Below, in pieces: positions 1 through 5,636 of a stretch of 5,636 nucleotides of DNA (positions within the stretch are counted from its first letter, which is position 1; the number at the start of each line of letters is the position of its first letter). The notes beneath the pieces are model-generated. The model saw only the letters and a program-made list of their open reading frames with translations, was not told the DNA's origin and did no database searches. The DNA lies in assembly GCA_021202205.1 (NCBI GenBank), contig JAJQDJ010000050.1, positions 1 to 5,636 on the forward strand, written 5' to 3'. A program made the translations under genes and the position numbers. This stretch comes from Erysipelotrichaceae bacterium. GTDB taxonomy: Bacteria > Bacillota_I > Bacilli_A > Erysipelotrichales > Coprobacillaceae.

Positions 1-35
1 ATAGCACATATTTTTAATTTTTCATAGTTTTTCAT
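1..35 (-). CDS. Possible start of a further gene (cut by window edge)
   Basis: An ATG at 33-35 opens a frame reading MKNYEKLKICA to the left edge. It begins 18 bases after the TAG of the preceding broken gene. There is no clear ribosome binding site at normal distance; GAGG lies about 15 bases upstream of the ATG, which is far. Eleven codons cannot identify a product. Confidence 0.25.
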   Translation of the reverse strand, partial: MKNYEKLKICA

Positions 36-53
36 AAACTTTTGACTCTACCT

Positions 54-329
54 CTATCTAGGCAGTCGTTTTATCTCATAGCTTTTAATGGAATCAATAG
101 CATCAAGATGCTTATCCATCAGATCAAAGCTTCTTTTGCGAAAGTCCTTAAAGGCACTGTTATAATCACTAAAATAATGTCCTAGAGTATATCCACCAGT
201 TCTTGATGAAACAGTTTCCCATGTTACATCTTCAACACGTGTTATATTCTTTCTTCCAAGTACAACAGTTTCATTTCCACATGAGTTCTCTGCAATAATT
301 TCAAAACCTGCATTGAATTCCTTATAGTA
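54..329 (-). pseudogene. C-terminal continuation of the second YCKNNGI-family protein beyond the in-frame TAA
   Basis: After the TAA the frame runs for 91 sense codons to TAG at 54-56, with a second in-frame TAG two codons later (48-50). It has no ATG start of its own near the beginning, so it cannot be an independent gene. It reads YYKEFNAGFEIIAENSCGNE, then TVVLGRKN, TWETVSSRTGGYTLGHYFSDY and FKDFRKRSFDLMDKHLD. The middle part lines up with the intact paralog (ALSETVGNKRTVLG against IIAENSCGNETVVLG), and the GHYFSDY-x-x-AFKDF box is typical, as I recall, of this hypothetical family's C-terminus. The sequence has clearly been under coding selection. It is either a recent nonsense pseudogene or part of a protein made by stop readthrough. 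Confidence 0.75.
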
Positions 330-710
330 TTACATGATATCATTTATCTTTTCACCACTCAAATTAAAAATGGTATCGCTATTGATACCATTATTCTTGC
401 AGTAAAGCATATAGGAATAGACACTGTCTCTATTTTTAAGAAAAGCTGAATGCTTTTCAATTGATTTCCAGTTTCTGACATGTTCATCAATGCTCATAAA
501 TGCAATGGAATATCCTTTCTCTATATAATCAAAAAGGTTCATATCATCATTTATTTCATTGCCCTTTGAATCAATATAAATAGTTGAATCATAATCATTA
601 ACCAGTCCTGTAATCATATCATTTTTATTAGCCAGCACACTTGCCATATCATTGGTGATTCCTTCTTCAAGGATGAGTGCCTTTGCCTTTAGATAATAGT
701 TATCAGCCAT
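330..710 (-). CDS. N-terminal part of the second YCKNNGI-family hypothetical protein, cut by an in-frame TAA
   Basis: This part encodes 126 residues from MADNYYLKAK to KINDIM, if the ATG at 710 is used. The frame is open upstream to an ATG at 731, but the AAAGGA site favours 710. The start overlaps the TGA of the upstream paralog (ATGGCTGA), so translation is probably coupled. Landmarks shared with the paralog are FDYIEKGYSIAFMS (60-73), YMLYCKNNGI (100-109) and EKINDIM (120-126). The TAA at 330-332 falls where the paralog reads a Thr (DDII-T-DYLEN against NDIM-stop-YYKEF). The same frame then continues for 91 codons of family-like sequence, so this is most likely the 5' part of one broken gene of about 218 codons. 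Function unknown; no signal peptide or membrane helix. Confidence 0.75.
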   Translation of the reverse strand: MADNYYLKAKALILEEGITNDMASVLANKNDMITGLVNDYDSTIYIDSKGNEINDDMNLFDYIEKGYSIAFMSIDEHVRNWKSIEKHSAFLKNRDSVYSYMLYCKNNGINSDTIFNLSGEKINDIM

Positions 711-1491
711 TGCAATCATCCTTTCCTTCAAGTCTTTTTTTAAGCTGTTTCACCAGTACTCTATTCTTATTATCAAGACTGCTATAATAAATAAGACTAT
801 CATTAAAGAATCGACTAAGATAATCTTTATAGGCATTATCAATCTTATCATGATAATTCTCTGATATAATCTGTGAAGTACTTAAATCTATTGTCATGAC
901 TCTATAAATGAGCTCTACTTCATGGTTACAAAGATTTAAGCTCCATTTATACCCCAATACTGTTCTTTTATTCCCTACAGTTTCTGAAAGTGCAATATTA
1001 TAGTTATCAATAACATTCTCAAGATAATCAGTTATAATATCATCCACCATTTCAAAAGTTTCATTTTCAATAAGATTTTTTGTTATGCCATTATTCTTGC
1101 AATAGTCTAAGTAAGTGTTCAGCCCTAAAGGGATTTCAAAGACTTCATTATTGAAATAATCAATGAAATCCCACATCTGATAATGGAAATAAATATCCAT
1201 GCTAAATACTGTATATCCTTTTTCAAGCATTAACAGGACATGTCCTTCAATACATTCATCAAACAGTTCTCGATATTTTCTTTTGTACTGGATACTGTCT
1301 TCAGCAATGATAGAAGTTTTATGATACGGCATAAAAATATATTCACCCTCAAAAGCCGAAACACCTATGATGTAATCATATCTTTCTTTTTCAGGCTTGA
1401 TTAGCACGAACTTGATATCAGCCCATTCAAAATTATCATCCACAAGCTTTCTTATATCACGCTTCATTTCTCTCTTTTCATGTAAATTCAT
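703..1491 (-). CDS. Hypothetical protein, first of two tandem paralogs with a YCKNNGI motif
   Basis: This is an intact 262-residue protein that I cannot assign a function. It is charged and rich in Asp, Asn, Tyr and Ile, and has no signal peptide or membrane helix, so it is probably cytoplasmic. Visible landmarks are an N-terminal charged region (1-40), LEKGYTVFSMD (89-99), TYLDYCKNNGITKNL (126-140), VDDIITDYLEN (149-159) and NKRTVLGYKW (174-183). The same order recurs in the downstream neighbour (EKGYSIAFMS, YMLYCKNNGI, INDIM, ETVVLGRKN), so the two genes are diverged copies. Proteins with a Y-x-x-Y-C-K-x-N-G-I-T box are, as I recall, common hypothetical cargo of conjugative elements in gut Firmicutes; that is memory, not a search result. 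The start is supported by a GGAGGA site, the stop is TGA, and its last codons overlap the start of the next gene, which indicates an operon with coupled translation. Confidence 0.85.
   Translation of the reverse strand: MNLHEKREMKRDIRKLVDDNFEWADIKFVLIKPEKERYDYIIGVSAFEGEYIFMPYHKTSIIAEDSIQYKRKYRELFDECIEGHVLLMLEKGYTVFSMDIYFHYQMWDFIDYFNNEVFEIPLGLNTYLDYCKNNGITKNLIENETFEMVDDIITDYLENVIDNYNIALSETVGNKRTVLGYKWSLNLCNHEVELIYRVMTIDLSTSQIISENYHDKIDNAYKDYLSRFFNDSLIYYSSLDNKNRVLVKQLKKRLEGKDDCNG
719..724 (-). promoter_or_regulatory. Ribosome binding site AAAGGA choosing the start at 710
   Basis: AAAGGA, within the longer purine run AAGGAAAGGA (719-728), lies eight bases before the ATG at 710. This favours the start MADNYYLK over the longer frame from 731 (MKERMIA...), whose first codons would overlap the binding site itself. 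Confidence 0.75.
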
Positions 1492-1500
1492 ATAAGCAGT

Positions 1501-1506
1501 TCCTCC
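1501..1506 (-). promoter_or_regulatory. Ribosome binding site GGAGGA
   Basis: GGAGGA lies nine bases before the ATG at 1491, a strong site that fixes the start of the 262-residue gene. No convincing separate promoter is visible between the terminator and this site, so transcription may come through the terminator or from a promoter overlapping it. Confidence 0.85.
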
Positions 1507-1526
1507 ATATTCTTATTTTCAAGCAT

Positions 1527-1561
1527 AAAAAGAGGATATTTTCATACAAAAACATCCTCTT
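1527..1561 (-). terminator. Rho-independent terminator after the adhesin / small membrane ORF
   Basis: In the minus-strand transcript, AAGAGGAT (1561-1554) pairs with ATCCTCTT (1537-1530). After one mismatch, four more A-U pairs can form around a six-base loop. The 3' arm runs into a T-run (CTCTTTTTATG). On the plus strand the hairpin is not followed by a T-run, so it acts in the minus direction. With few G-C pairs it may be leaky, which matters because only about 35 bases separate it from the next start codon. Confidence 0.7.
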
Positions 1562-1566
1562 CAAAT

Positions 1567-1686
1567 CTATAACATACTATTCTTTAATCTTAATTTAATC
1601 ACATAAAAACGAATGACTATAACAGCACAAAGAATCAATAATGATGCAGTAAATGGCCAAAGCTTATTCGCCATCATTGCCTTCAT
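1567..1686 (-). CDS. Possible 39-residue single-helix membrane protein overlapping the adhesin 3' end
   Basis: A short frame starts at an ATG inside the adhesin's last codons and ends in TAG. The product begins MKAMMANKLWPF, has a hydrophobic helix at about residues 9-25 (LWPFTASLLILCAVIVI), and ends with a basic segment containing Lys31, Arg33 and Lys35. AAGGGA at 1697-1702 lies 10 bases before the ATG. GAAGG at 1680-1684 could instead serve the ATGs at 1677 or 1674, giving 36 or 35 residues. The overlap with the adhesin stop (1664-1666) would allow translational coupling, and a terminator follows closely, so the frame fits as the last gene of the adhesin transcript. I do not recognise the protein. 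The L-W-P-F start of the helix resembles the membrane anchor of sortase substrates, so it may be a remnant of such a tail or a small partner of the adhesin. No function is assigned. Confidence 0.5.
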   Translation of the reverse strand: MKAMMANKLWPFTASLLILCAVIVIRFYVIKLRLKNSML

Positions 1687-4600
1687 TCTTTTTCTTTCCC
1701 TTATGTCTTACAATGCCAATAACAGCTGCTGAAGCAAGCAATCCTGCTGCATACAATGCAATATTAGAAGCATCGCCAGTCTTGACAACTACTGTAGGGG
1801 TAGGAGCATTATTATAGTCTAGTGAATAAACATTATCCACATTTTCAAGGTTATCATCCACTACTACCTTAATAACTTCATCAGATAACTGATATCCCTT
1901 AGGGGTCTGAGTTTCACGAATATAATATGTCCCATATTCCAGATCTTCAAATGTTACTGTTCCATTTTCGGTATTGGCGTTAACTGTGATAATTTCCTTA
2001 GTACATTTTTCGTCAGCATATAATGTGAATACAAAGTCTAATCCTGTGATAACTTTTTTAGTTGATGAATCAATCTTGACAACTTCAATATTAGTCAAAA
2101 TCTTTTCATCTACAATTGTATGATATTCATTGACTTTATCACCTGAAACAGTAAATTCAATATCAGTAGCTACATAATAGCCATTAGGAGCAGTTTCCTC
2201 ATGAAGTGTATAAGTCTTGCCTTCTTCTAATCCACTGATAGGGTGTGATTCTTTTGTTGAAGTCCATTCATCAATGATATTTCCATCTTCATCAATAACC
2301 TGAATAGTTGCACCTTCTACTTCTTGTCCACCAACATCTGCTTTAGTAATTAATACTTGCTTAACTGTCATTGTTACTTTTTCAATTTCAGTTGAATAAA
2401 TAAATGTAATATCAGTTGATAATACATATCCATCAGGTGCTGTTGTTTCACTTAATGTATATTCATGACCATAGATCAATCCCTTAACGAGATGTTCTTC
2501 AGTTGTAGAAGTCCATTCATCAATGACTGTATCAGCTGTATTGTCAGTCAATACCATTTGTGCACCTTCTACATCTTCACCATCAACATCAGTCTTGCTG
2601 AAATAAGTTTCAGTTAATTTGTTTTCAGCTGATTTAATCACTTCATAAACCTTGGTTGTGTTATTCTGAATTGTAAAATCATATTTGATTGGTTCTTCCA
2701 ACAAAACATATCCATCCTGTGTTTCTACTTCTGTCAATAAATAAGATGCACCTTCGCTACCTAAAGGCAATCCAGTAATCTGTAAATATCCGTTTTCATT
2801 GATTTCATAGATGCCATCCTCATTATCAATTGTCACAATCTCACCTTTAGAATAAATCACTGAACCATCAGTAGGATCAATAATATTACTGTTGGCAGTT
2901 AACTGGAACTTGATACCCTTATTGACAATATCTTCAGCATTTTCAGTTGACTTGTTTAGGATAATTGTACCTGTTGGCTTTTCATCAACAATAGTTACTA
3001 TAATAACTGGATCATTATCTTCATCAAATGTAATTGCTTCACTTGAAGAAGTAATTTCTACCTTAACTTCATCAGCTAATAAGAAACCATCAGGTGATGT
3101 AATCTCTTCAACATAGTAGGTTCCTGTTTCAACCATATTGCTTAAATAAGCAATACCATCTTCATCAGTTGTCCATATATCAATATATGTCCATCCTGAT
3201 TTTTGAGATACATAATTACCATCAGAATCTTTCAATTTAAATGTTGCATTGGATAATGTTATTTCATTGCCGTCTTCATCAGTCTTGACTAGATTAATCC
3301 AAGCTTTAATAGGTGCATTGTTGACAACACGATATTCAATTTCTGCGTCTTCATTTATCGTTACAAAGAAATCACCACCTGCATAATAGTTTTCAGGTGT
3401 ATATGTTTCCTTGACTAGATAGACACCATAAGGTAAATCAATTGAAGTAGCTCGTCCAGTAGAATCTGTAGTTAAAACATCATATGTTGTAGCTTCATCC
3501 CATCCAATACTTTGAACTTCACTGTAAAGCTTAATTGTAAATTCAACACCTTCAAGTCCATCCTGAACGCCTGATGAACCATCAGAGCCAATCTTTGATA
3601 TTTGAAGTTTTCCCTTGATAACATCCTCTTCAGAAATAACTGATTGAGAAACAGTAGAAACTGTATTATTCTCTGGTGTCAAAGTAACATTGATATCATC
3701 AGCTAATAAATAACCTTCTGAAGCTATTGTTTCTTCAATGACATATTTTCCCATAGGAAGATTTGACCATGAGATTTCTGCATTATCATCAGTTTTCTTT
3801 TCACCAGTATCGCCCCATGTAGAGTTACCTGATGTTTTAACAGAGATAGTTTCACCTTTAGAATATAATATCTCACCTGTTGCAGGTTCAAGAATATCTT
3901 CAGCAGCTTTTAATACATAAGTTGCACCAACAAGTGTTGCATCACCTTGTGCATTAGTTTCTGTTTCACTGTCTTCCTTTGTTAAAGAAATAGAACCAAC
4001 TACTGGTTCATTATAAATTGAAATGCCATAAATTTTTCCATCTTCAGTGACTGACTGGCTTTCAGTTGTTGTTGCAATGACATAATTTTCTGGATTCTTT
4101 GATTCACGAATGATATATGTTCCATAATCCAATAATCCAGATGTCGCAACTCCAGAATCATCTGTAACAATTGTTTCTACAACTGTATCACCACTTAATA
4201 TTTCAAACTCAACACCAGACTGTTTAACGATTTCTCCAGTCTTTGAATCATATTTTGTTACCTGAATATATCCCTGTTTGATATCATTGGTTGCTGTATA
4301 TGTTACTGTTTCATTACCAGTAATATCTACTGAATAAATATTGGAATCAAGAATAAGATTTTCAGGCACACTAATTTCCTGAACATAGATTGTTCCAGTA
4401 TAGAGATTATCAATGGTTACTGTACCGTCACTACCTGTTGTATAAGTTCCTATTGAATCACTCATATCAGCATTATAGGAAATCTTGAAAGTTGTATCAG
4501 CCACATAATTGCCATTGCTATCCATCTTGGCAATCTGTAATGAAACAAGTTCTTCAGTATACACTTTTAGATAAGCAGTTCTGCTTGTAGATGAAGGGGA

Positions 4601-5044
4601 ACCAATGGAAATAACCTTCTGATAATTGCCAGCTACATATCCAAGAATTGAGCCTTTTTCTATAGTTCTATCAGCATTGAATGTAATGGTAGCAGGATTA
4701 TCTTTATCTATAGCAGAAGTAAATGTAATAGTGAGTTTGCTTCCTGATCTAGATGCACTTACTGAAGAGTTGGAATATTCAATATCACCATCATTTAAGC
4801 TAAGAACACTATTACTGTCTGTTAAAGTTGTTGAATATGTTCCTGTACTTGAATCATATTTTAATTCTACAGTGTCAGCTGAAGACATGCTTGTAGAAGT
4901 AAAGCTAGGGATATTGTTTTTAATCTTGATTTCATTTTGGATTTGTTCAACCCATTCATCATAGATTTCATTAAAATATTCCTTTAACTCTGAAGCAGTA
5001 TAGGTATATCCACTGTCATTGGTATAGCTTGAGAATGTCCACAT
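1664..5044 (-). CDS. Stalk of a Cna-B/SpaA-repeat cell-wall adhesin with VVKTGD sorting signal (separated from its head by an in-frame TAA)
   Basis: This is the 1126-residue stalk and anchor of a sortase-attached surface protein, with no signal peptide of its own. Residues 1-165 finish the head region and form a beta-rich linker domain. Nine SpaA/Cna-B-like domains follow. Their N-terminal lysines are near 173, 264, 356, 484, 587, 698, 817, 901 and 990. Their matching glutamates, in E-x-x-x-P-x-G-Y-like boxes, are near 223, 314, 438, 546, 646, 772, 866, 950 and 1044. In this fold the Lys bonds to an Asn/Asp of the last strand, with the Glu as catalyst. VVKTGD (1086-1091), a helix (about 1094-1112) and RHKGKKK form the anchor, with Val where LPxTG has Leu-Pro. 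The ATG at 5044 has AAGGA almost touching it, too close for a good ribosome site, and the sense frame extends upstream to 5107. It is therefore probably the 3' part of a broken gene, unless readthrough or weak re-initiation occurs. The gene ends 23 bases inside a small membrane-protein frame. Confidence 0.85.
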   Translation of the reverse strand: MWTFSSYTNDSGYTYTASELKEYFNEIYDEWVEQIQNEIKIKNNIPSFTSTSMSSADTVELKYDSSTGTYSTTLTDSNSVLSLNDGDIEYSNSSVSASRSGSKLTITFTSAIDKDNPATITFNADRTIEKGSILGYVAGNYQKVISIGSPSSTSRTAYLKVYTEELVSLQIAKMDSNGNYVADTTFKISYNADMSDSIGTYTTGSDGTVTIDNLYTGTIYVQEISVPENLILDSNIYSVDITGNETVTYTATNDIKQGYIQVTKYDSKTGEIVKQSGVEFEILSGDTVVETIVTDDSGVATSGLLDYGTYIIRESKNPENYVIATTTESQSVTEDGKIYGISIYNEPVVGSISLTKEDSETETNAQGDATLVGATYVLKAAEDILEPATGEILYSKGETISVKTSGNSTWGDTGEKKTDDNAEISWSNLPMGKYVIEETIASEGYLLADDINVTLTPENNTVSTVSQSVISEEDVIKGKLQISKIGSDGSSGVQDGLEGVEFTIKLYSEVQSIGWDEATTYDVLTTDSTGRATSIDLPYGVYLVKETYTPENYYAGGDFFVTINEDAEIEYRVVNNAPIKAWINLVKTDEDGNEITLSNATFKLKDSDGNYVSQKSGWTYIDIWTTDEDGIAYLSNMVETGTYYVEEITSPDGFLLADEVKVEITSSSEAITFDEDNDPVIIVTIVDEKPTGTIILNKSTENAEDIVNKGIKFQLTANSNIIDPTDGSVIYSKGEIVTIDNEDGIYEINENGYLQITGLPLGSEGASYLLTEVETQDGYVLLEEPIKYDFTIQNNTTKVYEVIKSAENKLTETYFSKTDVDGEDVEGAQMVLTDNTADTVIDEWTSTTEEHLVKGLIYGHEYTLSETTAPDGYVLSTDITFIYSTEIEKVTMTVKQVLITKADVGGQEVEGATIQVIDEDGNIIDEWTSTKESHPISGLEEGKTYTLHEETAPNGYYVATDIEFTVSGDKVNEYHTIVDEKILTNIEVVKIDSSTKKVITGLDFVFTLYADEKCTKEIITVNANTENGTVTFEDLEYGTYYIRETQTPKGYQLSDEVIKVVVDDNLENVDNVYSLDYNNAPTPTVVVKTGDASNIALYAAGLLASAAVIGIVRHKGKKKNEGNDGE
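1772..1789 (-). other. Sortase sorting motif VVKTGD
   Basis: The codons read Val-Val-Lys-Thr-Gly-Asp, directly before an Ala/Leu/Ile-rich helix and a basic tail, which is the usual three-part wall-sorting signal. Cleavage would be expected between Thr and Gly. The Leu-Pro of the canonical motif is replaced by Val-Val, so a dedicated sortase may be needed. No sortase gene lies in the window. Confidence 0.75.
2090..2600 (-). repeat. Adjacent similar stalk domains (seventh and eighth SpaA/Cna-B units)
   Basis: Two neighbouring domains, at residues about 811-895 and 896-982 of the stalk, share the core IDEWTST, a V-E-G-A box and E-T-A-P-(D/N)-G-Y. At DNA level a 19-base stretch is the same at 2259-2277 and 2508-2526, which are 249 bases (83 codons) apart. 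This suggests duplication of one domain within the stalk. The remaining domains are more diverged from each other. Confidence 0.7.
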
Positions 5045-5107
5045 ATCCTTTACATGTGTCCATGTTCCATCACTTGAAGCTAAATTAAAATCGGCATCTC
5101 TTTCGCC

Positions 5108-5110
5108 TTA
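5108..5110 (-). other. In-frame TAA separating adhesin head from stalk
   Basis: The frame upstream (from 5614) and the long frame downstream (from 5044) are the same frame: the two starts differ by 570 bases, or 190 codons. Between the TAA and the ATG at 5044 are 21 sense codons reading GERDADFNLASS... and ending VKD. IWEVT-x-GERDAD is a continuous stretch in related adhesin heads as I remember them, so the TAA replaces one residue within a conserved box. No frameshift is needed. The original codon is unknown; a single substitution from CAA, AAA, GAA, TTA, TCA, TAT or TAC would be enough. Confidence 0.85.
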
Positions 5111-5636
5111 AGTGACTTCCCATATAAGTGTTCTTCCAACTAAATATCTTATCTTTTCTTTTACACCCATGGATTGATTAGCTTCATATTCAGTAGGAAT
5201 ATTGCTTCTTCCTGCAATAAGGCTTACAAGTTCCATCTTTTCATCAGCTGTGGTACCACCAACACTTGTACCCTTAAACAATGTACTTGCAGATGTGGTA
5301 GAAGACATTGTTGTATTATCTGGAAGACTTTCACCAAACTCAATACAGTAAAGATAATTTCCCGAACTAGTCCATTCACTTGTCATCATAACTAAAAAAT
5401 AATCAAGTGACGAATGATACTTGCCTGTTTTTGAAGTAATAGCCTTGTTTTGAATCCAAGTTGTTTTTCTTTCTTCCATGTAGGTAATAGTTGCAGCATT
5501 GGCATCCTTTACAATAGATGAACTGCTAAACAGCATAGACAATGTCATTATCATGACCATAACAATCTTTGAACCTTTCTTTGTATGCGTCAAATAGCGA
5601 GGTGGGACATCCAATAAGGTATGGTATGCTATATGG
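5108..5636 (-). CDS. N-terminal fragment of a surface adhesin: signal peptide and thioester-like head domain (5' end outside window)
   Basis: This is the secreted head of a large wall-anchored adhesin. The frame stays open to the window edge, so the true start may lie upstream. The first in-window start candidate is a TTG at 5612-5614, and no good ribosome binding site precedes it. Numbered from that TTG, residues 12-16 are basic (TKKGSK), about 17-35 are hydrophobic, and an ANA|A signal-peptidase site lies near 38-41. The mature part has YLYCIEFGE around Cys90, which resembles the thioester cysteine of TED-family adhesin heads (PF08341). It ends with KIRYLVGRTLIWEVT, resembling the second conserved box of that domain. 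The Gln usually found four residues before the Trp (TQxxIW) is Arg161 here, so the Cys-Gln thioester may not form. A TAA at codon 169 stops translation, but the same frame continues into the stalk, so this is probably the 5' part of one broken gene. The family call rests on motif recognition only. Confidence 0.75.
   Translation of the reverse strand, partial: HIAYHTLLDVPPRYLTHTKKGSKIVMVMIMTLSMLFSSSSIVKDANAATITYMEERKTTWIQNKAITSKTGKYHSSLDYFLVMMTSEWTSSGNYLYCIEFGESLPDNTTMSSTTSASTLFKGTSVGGTTADEKMELVSLIAGRSNIPTEYEANQSMGVKEKIRYLVGRTLIWEVT

Noticed and set aside
1664..1666. Global reassignment of TAA to a sense codon
   Set aside because: Reading through this TAA after the adhesin's basic tail gives only a short Cys-rich tail with no family resemblance before another TAA, so here TAA behaves as a true stop.
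2892..3116. Plus-strand open frame of 74 codons
   Set aside because: It lies antisense inside the adhesin stalk, has no ribosome binding site that stands out, and its composition mirrors the repeats on the other strand.
3738..3920. Plus-strand open frame of 60 codons
   Set aside because: It is a shadow of the third stalk domain, and its product looks like no known protein.
4626..4964. Plus-strand open frame of 112 codons with hydrophobic stretches
   Set aside because: It is antisense to the adhesin linker domain. Its hydrophobic residues arise from reverse-complemented Ser/Thr/Asp codons, and no start signal supports it.
5174..5395. Plus-strand open frame of 73 codons rich in Cys
   Set aside because: It is antisense to the adhesin head; the Cys/Thr-rich product is a reverse-complement artefact.
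1..5636. CRISPR array, tRNA or rRNA gene, insertion sequence
   Set aside because: I saw no evenly spaced short repeats, no cloverleaf or rRNA-like sequence, and no transposase or flanking inverted repeats. The only repetition is among the adhesin domains.

Overview
The window is AT-rich with all convincing genes on the minus strand. It looks like a low-GC Gram-positive gut bacterium (Firmicutes, perhaps Erysipelotrichia or a related class). The reasons are purine-rich ribosome binding sites, a Lys/Asn/Ile-rich proteome, and a very large Cna-B/SpaA-type wall-anchored adhesin ending in a VVKTGD-type sorting signal. The taxonomic placement is inference. Such adhesins, and small proteins like those at the left end, are often cargo of integrative conjugative elements, but no mobility gene is visible here.

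Read in the direction of transcription (right to left), the window starts inside a surface adhesin gene. It runs from the right edge (5636) to 1664 in one reading frame. It encodes a signal peptide, a thioester-like head domain with a YCIEFGE cysteine motif, a linker domain, nine SpaA/Cna-B stalk domains, a VVKTGD sorting motif, a membrane helix and a basic tail. A single in-frame TAA at 5108-5110 splits the head from the stalk, although the coding sense continues without a break on both sides.

A 39-codon open frame (1567-1686) overlaps the 3' end of the adhesin gene in another frame. It has a ribosome binding site and encodes a plausible one-helix membrane protein. A rho-independent terminator facing the same way (about 1527-1561) follows it.

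Next come two tandem paralogous genes of unknown function. The first (703-1491) is intact, with a strong GGAGGA site. The second starts at 710, overlapping its neighbour's stop, and is also split by one in-frame TAA (330-332), after which 91 coherent codons continue to a TAG at 54-56. At the left edge a possible new gene begins at 35.

The most notable observation is therefore two independent genes within 4.8 kb, each broken by one in-frame ochre codon with an otherwise intact reading frame. The TAA ending the adhesin stalk sits exactly where the protein should end, and the other stops are TGA and TAG, so wholesale reassignment of TAA is unlikely. Recent nonsense mutation, decay of accessory DNA, local suppression or readthrough, or sequence error remain open.
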